Shown here: positions 1 to 4,195 of the stretch, one piece after another
How positions within the stretch are numbered: the first letter of the stretch is position 1
Layout: every line of letters starts with the position of its first letter
Source: DATHSN01 sp035464115
GTDB lineage: Bacteria; Actinomycetota; Acidimicrobiia; Acidimicrobiales; SKKL01
Length of the DNA stretch: 11,281 nucleotides
Assembly (NCBI GenBank): GCA_035464115.1
Contig: DATHSN010000135.1
Location: 1 to 11,281, forward strand
Reading direction: 5' to 3'
Position numbers and translations under genes: made by a program
Notes under the pieces: generated by a model
What the model saw: only the letters and a program-made list of their open reading frames with translations
What the model was told of the DNA's origin: nothing
Databases searched by the model: none

Positions 1-420
1 CTCACCGAGTCGGCGCTGGTCGAGTCCGAGGTCACCCTGCCCGTCCTGCACGCGCTGCGCGACCTCGGCGTCCGGCTCCACCTCGACGACTTCGGCACCG
101 GCTACAGCTCGTTGGCCCACCTGCAGGACCTGCCGCTGCACACGGTGAAGATCGACCGCCACTTCATCTCGCGGCTCGGCACCGAGCCCGCCGCCGACGC
201 GGTGACGGGAGCGGTGGTCGCCGTCGCCGACCGCCTCGGCCTGTCGGTGATCGCCGAGGGGGTGGAGACCGACGAGCAGCTCGACCGGGTCACCGCGCTC
301 GGTGTCCACCTGATCCAGGGCTACCGCTTCGCGCCCCCGGCGCCCCTCGACGAGCTGCGCCACGAGTGGGGCACCCCGGCGGTCGTCGAGCGACGCGCCA
401 CCCCGCCGATCAGCCGCTGA
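1..420 (+). CDS. EAL-domain cyclic-di-GMP phosphodiesterase, C-terminal part (5' end outside window)
   Basis: The frame is open from base 1 to a TGA at 418-420, giving the last 139 residues of an EAL domain. EAL proteins hydrolyse cyclic di-GMP to pGpG with two metal ions. The sequence shows LTES near the edge, the DDFGTGYSSL metal and substrate loop, VKID with the catalytic lysine, IAEGVET with the late metal-binding glutamate, and a final QGY followed by FAPPAP, where most family members have a variant of QGYLFGRP. Every signature residue in the visible half is present, so the enzyme is probably active. The EAL motif itself and any GGDEF, PAS or membrane domains lie upstream of the window. 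The gene converges with the minus-strand gene ending at 410 and overlaps it by 11 bp, leaving no room for a separate terminator. Confidence 0.93.
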   Translation, partial: LTESALVESEVTLPVLHALRDLGVRLHLDDFGTGYSSLAHLQDLPLHTVKIDRHFISRLGTEPAADAVTGAVVAVADRLGLSVIAEGVETDEQLDRVTALGVHLIQGYRFAPPAPLDELRHEWGTPAVVERRATPPISR

Positions 421-898
421 GCACCGACACCTCGTCGCCCACCAGGTCGACGGGACCGCTGCGCGACCACAGCTGGACCCAGACCCCGCCGTCGACCACC
501 TCGACGGTGCCGACCACCACCGGCCCCCACCGCGCCGCCCGCCGCAGCCGGGTGAGACCGGCGGTGTCGACGACCCGCACCAGCAGCTGGGTGTCGTCGG
601 CGAAGCGCAGCAGGCCCCACGCCGGTTGCGGCTCGGCGACATCGACCAGCACGACCCCGCCGAAGCGCAGCCGAGCGACGGTGGCGATGAACTCGTCGAC
701 GCGCTCGGCCCGCTCGGTCACGGCCCGGGCCCGGGCCCCCCGCTCCCGGGCTGCCTCCTCGCGGGCCCGCGCCGCCTGCTCGGAGCCGAACAGCCCCGAT
801 CGCTCGTGCTCGCGGCGCTGGGCCACGCCGAAGACCGCGATGCCGAGCCCGACGACCGCCGCGAGGCACACCGCGAGGAGCACGACCACACCGTCCAC
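410..898 (-). CDS. Hypothetical membrane-anchored protein with a charged helix and C-terminal domain
   Basis: I do not recognise this 162-residue protein. Residues about 3-26 form one hydrophobic segment (VVVLLAVCLAAVVGLGIAVF), then about 27-70 are very rich in Arg, Glu and Ala and look helical or coiled-coil. The remainder (about 73-162) alternates hydrophobic and polar residues like a small beta-rich domain. The likely picture is a membrane anchor, a stalk and a cytoplasmic domain. The start is uncertain. GTG at 898 is preceded by CACCAT six bases upstream, the spacing seen at other starts here. An upstream in-frame GTG at 922 would add eight residues but has no visible ribosome site. The frame stays open further upstream, antisense to the flavoprotein gene, but that part reads as a shadow. 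It is transcribed divergently from the sulfur cassette and converges on the EAL gene. Confidence 0.6.
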   Translation of the reverse strand: MDGVVVLLAVCLAAVVGLGIAVFGVAQRREHERSGLFGSEQAARAREEAARERGARARAVTERAERVDEFIATVARLRFGGVVLVDVAEPQPAWGLLRFADDTQLLVRVVDTAGLTRLRRAARWGPVVVGTVEVVDGGVWVQLWSRSGPVDLVGDEVSVLSG

Positions 899-904
899 GA
901 CCCC

Positions 905-910
905 ATGGTG
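905..910 (-). promoter_or_regulatory. Candidate -10 hexamer (CACCAT) for the 410-898 gene
   Basis: Read on the minus strand, CACCAT lies six bases before the GTG at 898. The same CACNAT form and spacing occur before other starts in this window. No convincing -35 is visible. This is inferred from pattern only. Confidence 0.3.
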
Positions 911-980
911 CCCCGGAGTCACGCTCGACGTGCGACCCGGGATCCGTGTGGCCCGTTCGATCGGGACCTTCGGTCCTGGT

Positions 981-992
981 ACCCCCGAGGGT
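981..992. promoter_or_regulatory. Candidate operator palindrome upstream of the sulfur cassette
   Basis: ACCC-CCGA-GGGT is a perfect 4+4 inverted repeat. With flanking bases it reads TACCC-N4-GGGTG, one base short of a symmetric TACCC-N4-GGGTA. As I recall, CsoR-family repressors, including the persulfide sensor CstR that controls sqr-type genes in Staphylococcus, bind GC-rich palindromes of this shape. It sits just upstream of the probable -10 at 1000-1005, where a bound repressor would block RNA polymerase. No CsoR-family gene is in the window, so the assignment is tentative. Confidence 0.35.
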
Positions 993-999
993 GTCTGGG

Positions 1000-1005
1000 C
1001 ACGAT
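1000..1005 (+). promoter_or_regulatory. Candidate -10 hexamer (CACGAT) for the sulfur cassette, leaderless start
   Basis: CACGAT ends seven bases before the ATG at 1013. Actinobacterial leaderless promoters commonly place the -10 hexamer about 6-8 bases before the start codon. This supports ATG 1013 over the in-frame ATG at 1004, which overlaps the hexamer. Confidence 0.45.
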
Positions 1006-1012
1006 GGCACCC

Positions 1013-2254
1013 ATGACCCATCGCATCGTGATCCTCGGCGGGGGCACCGGCGGCACGCTCACGGCCAACCGGCTGCGGCGGCGGTACAAGCACGGCGAGG
1101 CGACGATCACCGTGGTCGACCAGGACGACCGGCACGTGTACCAGCCGGGTCTGTTGTTCGTGCCGTTCGGCCTCACCCACGCCGACGACATCGTCCGACC
1201 CCGGCGCCGCCAGCTGCACAAGGACATCGACTACGTGCAGTCGCCCATCGACCGGGTCGACCTCGACACCGACGAGGTGCACCTCAGCGACGGCACCGTC
1301 CTCGGCTACGACGTGCTCGTCGTCGCCACCGGCACCCGCCTGATCCCCGAGGAGACCGAGGGCCTCGAAGACGGCTGGCCCGACCACGTCAACACCTTCT
1401 ACGACCTCGAGGGCGCCACCGCCCTCGACGCCCTCCTCACCGAGTTCGACGGCGGTCGCCTGGTGGTCAACGTGGTCGACATGCCGATCAAGTGCCCGAT
1501 CGCACCGCTCGAGTTCGTGTTCCTCGCCGACTACTACTTCCACGAGCGCGGCATCCGCGACCGCGTCGACATCACGTACGTCACGCCCCTCGACGGCGCC
1601 TTCACCAAGCCGGTGGCCGCCGCCGCCATCGGCGACCTGCTCACCGAGAAGGGCATCGAGGTCGTCACCGAGGTCAACACCGGCGAGGTCGACGCCGAGG
1701 GGAAGCGCCTCGTGTCGTTCGACGAGCGCGAGGTGCCCTACGACCTCGCCGTGATCATCCCCGTCCACGGCGGCGCCGAGTACGTCGACCGCTCCCCCGG
1801 GCTCGGCGACGACCTCGGCTTCGTCCCCGCCGACGAGCGCACGCTGCAGTCCAAGGCCAAGGCCAACGTGTTCGTCATCGGCGACGCGGCGGCGGTGCCG
1901 ACCTCCAAGGCGGGCTCGGTCACCCACTTCGAAGGGGAGACGCTCGAGCACAACGTGGCCGCGCACCTCGCCGGCGAGGACCTGGCGGCCACCTTCGACG
2001 GCCACGCCAACTGCTTCATCGAGACCGGGTACCACAAGGCCCTGCTCATCGACTTCAACTACGAGACCGAGCCGTTGCCGGGCCACTACCCGTTCAACGT
2101 GGGCCTCCCGCTCCTGAAGGAGTCGCGGATGAACCACCTCGGCAAGCTGATGTTCGAGTGGGTCTACTGGCACAGCCTGCTCCCCGGGCGCGAGATGCCC
2201 GGCATCGGCGCCGTCATGCCCACCGCCGGCAAGCGGCCGGCACCCACCCACTGA
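1013..2254 (+). CDS. Sulfide:quinone oxidoreductase-like FAD-dependent oxidoreductase
   Basis: This 413-residue flavoprotein of the two-dinucleotide-binding-fold family has the FAD loop GGGTGG at residues 9-14, ATGTR at 105-109 and the second FAD motif VFVIGDAA around 286-293. Its only cysteines are C161 (in IKCPIAP) and C334 (in ANCF). These match the two cysteines that hold the polysulfide bridge on the flavin in sulfide:quinone reductases, so sulfide or persulfide oxidation with electrons to quinone is the best guess. The tail (about 375-400, LGKLMFEWVYWHSLLPG) looks like the amphipathic membrane-contact helix of that family. ATG 1013 fits a leaderless promoter at 1000-1005; ATG 1004 is the alternative and would add three residues. 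The TusE-like gene follows after 14 bp and the DsrE2-like gene after that, which strengthens the sulfur assignment. A thiol-independent NADH dehydrogenase is less likely. Confidence 0.85.
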   Translation: MTHRIVILGGGTGGTLTANRLRRRYKHGEATITVVDQDDRHVYQPGLLFVPFGLTHADDIVRPRRRQLHKDIDYVQSPIDRVDLDTDEVHLSDGTVLGYDVLVVATGTRLIPEETEGLEDGWPDHVNTFYDLEGATALDALLTEFDGGRLVVNVVDMPIKCPIAPLEFVFLADYYFHERGIRDRVDITYVTPLDGAFTKPVAAAAIGDLLTEKGIEVVTEVNTGEVDAEGKRLVSFDEREVPYDLAVIIPVHGGAEYVDRSPGLGDDLGFVPADERTLQSKAKANVFVIGDAAAVPTSKAGSVTHFEGETLEHNVAAHLAGEDLAATFDGHANCFIETGYHKALLIDFNYETEPLPGHYPFNVGLPLLKESRMNHLGKLMFEWVYWHSLLPGREMPGIGAVMPTAGKRPAPTH

Positions 2255-2258
2255 GCCC

Positions 2259-2264
2259 AGGAGG
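2259..2264 (+). promoter_or_regulatory. Ribosome binding site AGGAGG for the TusE-like gene
   Basis: A consensus AGGAGG sits four bases before GTG 2269 and fixes that start. Internal genes of this operon have clear ribosome sites, while the first gene appears leaderless. Confidence 0.75.
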
Positions 2265-2268
2265 ACAC

Positions 2269-2586
2269 GTGAGCACCACCACACTGGCCGGCACCCCGGT
2301 CGAGGTGAACGACGAGGGCTTCTTCGTCGATCCCGAGGTCTGGACCGAGGACATGGCCCGCGAGCTGGCCTCGGCCGAGGGCATCGACGACCTGACCGAG
2401 CGGCACTGGCAGGTGATCCGGTTCCAGCGCGAGGAGTTCGCCGCCAAGGGCACCGGCGCCACCGTGCGGGCGATGGGCAAGTCGTCGGGCGTGCCGGTCA
2501 AGGAGCTGTACCAGCTGTTCCCCAAGGGTCCGGCGAAGATCTCAGCCAAGATCGCCGGCATCCCCAAGCCGCGTGGCTGCGTCTGA
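2269..2586 (+). CDS. TusE/DsrC-family sulfur carrier with only the terminal cysteine
   Basis: This is a 105-residue protein of the DsrC/TusE family, cytoplasmic carriers that hold sulfur on a cysteine in a flexible C-terminal arm. The family signature is clear: EGFFVDPEVW near residue 17, a middle helical region containing HWQVIRF, the YQLFPKGP stretch, and the ending AGIPKPRGCV with the penultimate cysteine C104. True DsrC proteins carry a second cysteine eleven positions before this one; here that position is alanine (A93, in ISAKIAG). By that criterion it is TusE-like: able to accept and donate a persulfide, but not to form the DsrC trisulfide with dissimilatory sulfite reductase. C104 is its only cysteine. 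It lies between the flavoprotein and DsrE2-like genes with 14- and 13-bp gaps, so it most likely receives sulfur from one of them. No TusBCD or MnmA partner is visible here, so a role in tRNA thiolation is not supported by context. Confidence 0.9.
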   Translation: MSTTTLAGTPVEVNDEGFFVDPEVWTEDMARELASAEGIDDLTERHWQVIRFQREEFAAKGTGATVRAMGKSSGVPVKELYQLFPKGPAKISAKIAGIPKPRGCV

Positions 2587-2588
2587 GC

Positions 2589-2594
2589 GAGGAG
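2589..2594 (+). promoter_or_regulatory. Ribosome binding site GAGGAG for the DsrE2-like gene
   Basis: GAGGAG lies five bases before ATG 2600. It decides this start over an in-frame upstream codon at 2573 that lies inside the TusE-like gene. Confidence 0.7.
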
Positions 2595-2599
2595 ATCCC

Positions 2600-3082
2600 A
2601 TGGGCGACACCATCGAGCGGCCGACCATCGAGAAGGTCTCGATCATCATCTCCAAGGGGTCCCTCGACGGGATCTACCCGGGGCTGATCATGGCCAACGG
2701 CGCCCGCGCCGAGGGCATCGAGGCCAACCTGTTCTTCACCTTCTTCGGCCTCGACGCCATCCACAAGAAGCGCCACGAGCACATCAAGATCGCCACGGTC
2801 GGCAACCCCGGGCTGCACCTGGCCACCTGGGCGGGCGGCCTGCCGGGCATGTCGAGCGTGATGACGCACTACATGGAGCGCAAGATGGAGGCGCTCGACA
2901 TCCCGTCGATCCCCGAGTTCGTCGAGCTCATCGCCGACACCGGCGCCGGCATGTACGCCTGCCTCGCCTCGGTCGACCTGTTCGGCATGGCCAAGGAGGA
3001 CTTCATCGAGCAGCTCGACGACATCATCACCGTCGGCGAGTTCTACGACATGGCCGCAGGCGGCGAGATCATCTTCACCTGA
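2600..3082 (+). CDS. DsrE/DsrF/DrsH-like sulfur-transfer protein (DsrE2 type)
   Basis: This 160-residue protein resembles the DsrE2 branch of the DsrE/F superfamily. It opens with a beta strand and loop (KVSIIISKGSLDGIYPG, residues 12-28), then FFTFFGLDAI, a long loop around GNPGLHLATWAGGLPGM, and GMYACLASVDLFGM holding the only cysteine, C121, where the family carries its active thiol. Proteins of this family carry sulfane sulfur as a cysteine persulfide and hand it to TusA- or DsrC/TusE-type partners. There is no signal peptide or convincing membrane helix, so it is probably cytoplasmic. It ends the operon: the next 88 bases hold a direct repeat and a small hairpin before the ACT gene. The fold and family are well supported; donor and acceptor are inferred from its neighbours. 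Confidence 0.88.
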   Translation: MGDTIERPTIEKVSIIISKGSLDGIYPGLIMANGARAEGIEANLFFTFFGLDAIHKKRHEHIKIATVGNPGLHLATWAGGLPGMSSVMTHYMERKMEALDIPSIPEFVELIADTGAGMYACLASVDLFGMAKEDFIEQLDDIITVGEFYDMAAGGEIIFT

Positions 3083-3107
3083 CCGCCCCGTCCACCTGGC
3101 CCCCGGG

Positions 3108-3127
3108 CTGTTCACGATCTGTTCACG
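3108..3127. repeat. Direct repeat CTGTTCACG x2, 11-bp period
   Basis: CTGTTCACG occurs at 3108-3116 and 3119-3127, separated by two bases, so the copies are one helical turn apart. It lies in the gap between the DsrE2-like gene and the ACT gene, about 45 bases before the latter. The one-turn spacing suits an activator or tandem repressor site, but chance cannot be excluded. Confidence 0.4.
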
Positions 3128-3143
3128 TCGCGCGCACGCGACG
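3126..3143. terminator. Small GC hairpin between the DsrE2-like and ACT genes (possible weak terminator)
   Basis: CGTCGCG-CGCA-CGCGACG is a perfect 7-bp inverted repeat with a four-base loop, 44 bases after the stop of the sulfur cassette. No T tract follows, so it would be an atypical intrinsic terminator. It could equally be an operator for the ACT gene. Confidence 0.3.
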
Positions 3144-3158
3144 GTCGCACGGCTGACG

Positions 3159-3164
3159 CACGAT
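3159..3164 (+). promoter_or_regulatory. Candidate -10 hexamer (CACGAT) for the ACT gene
   Basis: CACGAT, the same hexamer as before the flavoprotein gene, lies six bases before GTG 3171 and nine before ATG 3174. No ribosome site is visible, which fits a leaderless transcript. Confidence 0.4.
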
Positions 3165-3170
3165 CAGACG

Positions 3171-3503
3171 GTGATGACGAGCGCCCACCCCGCTGCTGGC
3201 TTCGCCACCGCGGGCGCGCGCCACGTCGAGCTCCACGTGCGCCTCCCCGACCGGCCGGGTGCGCTCGGCGCGGTGGCGAGCCGCATCGGGGCGCTGGGCG
3301 CCGACATCACCGACGTGCACATCGCGTCGCGCGACCACCGCACCGCCGAGGACGTCTTCCACCTCGATCTCCCCCCCACCGACGTGGATCTCGTCGCGCT
3401 GCTCCACGACGAGATCCACGAGGTCGACGGCGCCCACGTGGCGCTCATCGCGGTCCGCTCCGACGGGTGCTGTCGGACCGCCGCCGACGACCGGGCGTCG
3501 TAA
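3171..3503 (+). CDS. Small single-ACT-domain protein
   Basis: The product is about 110 residues with one ACT domain. Residues about 18-95 show the strand HVELHVRL, the ligand-loop signature DRPGALGAVASRIGALGADI, a second strand pair and VALIAV at the end. ACT domains bind amino acids or similar small ligands at dimer interfaces and usually regulate an attached or partner enzyme. Here nothing is attached: a short N-terminal extension and a tail containing two adjacent cysteines (DGCC) flank the domain. Start choice lies between GTG 3171 and the adjacent ATG 3174; both fit a leaderless promoter. The stop TAA also forms part of the probable -10 of the Maf gene. The ligand and partner are unknown. 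Family is confident, role is not. Confidence 0.8.
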   Translation: MMTSAHPAAGFATAGARHVELHVRLPDRPGALGAVASRIGALGADITDVHIASRDHRTAEDVFHLDLPPTDVDLVALLHDEIHEVDGAHVALIAVRSDGCCRTAADDRAS

Positions 3504-3506
3504 CCT
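3501..3506 (+). promoter_or_regulatory. Candidate -10 hexamer (TAACCT) for the Maf gene
   Basis: TAACCT fits TANNNT and ends eight bases before GTG 3515. Its first three bases are the stop codon of the ACT gene. It supports start 3515 over GTG 3467, which would overlap the ACT gene. Confidence 0.4.
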
Positions 3507-3514
3507 CGGGCTCC

Positions 3515-4162
3515 GTGCCCCCGGCGCCCCTCGGCCAGCGGCCGCCTCCCGACCCGTCCCACCTCGCGCTGGTGCTCGCCTCGGCGTCGCCCCGCCGGCT
3601 CGACCTGCTCCGGTCGGTCGGTCTCGATCCGGTGGTCGACCCGGCCGATGTCGACGAGGTGCTCGACGGTCACCTCGACGCCGCCACCGCGGCCACCACG
3701 CTGGCGCTCACCAAGGGGCGGGCGGTGAGCCCACGGCACCCCGGCGCGGTGGTGCTCGGCGCCGACACCGTCGTCGAGGTCGACGGCGACCTGTTGGCCA
3801 AGCCCGTCGACGCCGACGACGCCGCCCGGATGCTGCGCCGCCTGTCGGGCCGCACCCACCGGGTGGTGACCGGTGTGGCCGTCATCGATCCCGCCGGCGA
3901 GGCCCGCACCGATGCCGCCCTGGCCACGGTGCGCTTCCACCCGCTCGACGAGCGCGAGATCGTCGCCTACGTCGCCACCGGGGAGCCCGATGACGCCGCC
4001 GGGGCCTACGCCGTGCAGGGTCGCGCCGCCGCCTTCGTGGCCGAGGTCACCGGCGAGCCGAGCACGGTGATCGGGCTGCCGGTCGCCACCACCGTCCGTG
4101 CGCTGCGGTGGGCCGGGATCGACGTGGTCACCACGTGGCGCGCGCAGGCGCGCGCTCGTTGA
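3515..4162 (+). CDS. maf: Maf family nucleoside triphosphate pyrophosphatase
   Basis: The product is 215 residues, matching the family apart from a short proline-rich N-terminal extension. Maf proteins hydrolyse non-canonical or pyrimidine NTPs (dTTP/UTP type) to monophosphate plus pyrophosphate and are linked to nucleotide-pool cleaning and septum control. Motifs in order: LVLASASPRR (residues 19-28, substrate loop), GADTVV (82-87, with the catalytic aspartate D84), LAKPVDADDA, LSGRTHRVVTG, and the C-terminal YAVQGRAAAF followed by STVIGLPV. All core residues are present, so activity is expected in the cytoplasm. GTG 3515 is preceded by TAACCT, but GTG 3467 or GTG 3572 are possible starts; the conserved part begins only at about residue 17. 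The exact nucleotide preference cannot be read from the sequence. Confidence 0.92.
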   Translation: MPPAPLGQRPPPDPSHLALVLASASPRRLDLLRSVGLDPVVDPADVDEVLDGHLDAATAATTLALTKGRAVSPRHPGAVVLGADTVVEVDGDLLAKPVDADDAARMLRRLSGRTHRVVTGVAVIDPAGEARTDAALATVRFHPLDEREIVAYVATGEPDDAAGAYAVQGRAAAFVAEVTGEPSTVIGLPVATTVRALRWAGIDVVTTWRAQARAR

Positions 4163-4183
4163 GCATCTTTCGGCCAGACGGGC

Positions 4184-4189
4184 CACAAT
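4184..4189 (+). promoter_or_regulatory. Candidate -10 hexamer (CACAAT) for the diguanylate cyclase
   Basis: CACAAT ends six bases before ATG 4196, and TTGAGC at 4159-4164 could be a -35 with a slightly long 19-base spacer. No ribosome site is present, so the transcript would be leaderless. Confidence 0.45.
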
Positions 4190-4195
4190 GCCCCG

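Noticed and set aside
1004..1006. ATG 1004 as start of the flavoprotein, with GAGGG at 987-991 as ribosome site
   Set aside because: The spacing of 12 bases is long, and the codon overlaps the CACGAT hexamer that fits a leaderless start at ATG 1013. It was kept only as an alternative.
923..2284. Upstream extension of the minus-strand 410-898 frame to 624 residues
   Set aside because: The extension is antisense to the flavoprotein gene and has the composition of a shadow frame. The credible protein begins near the hydrophobic segment at 898 or 922.
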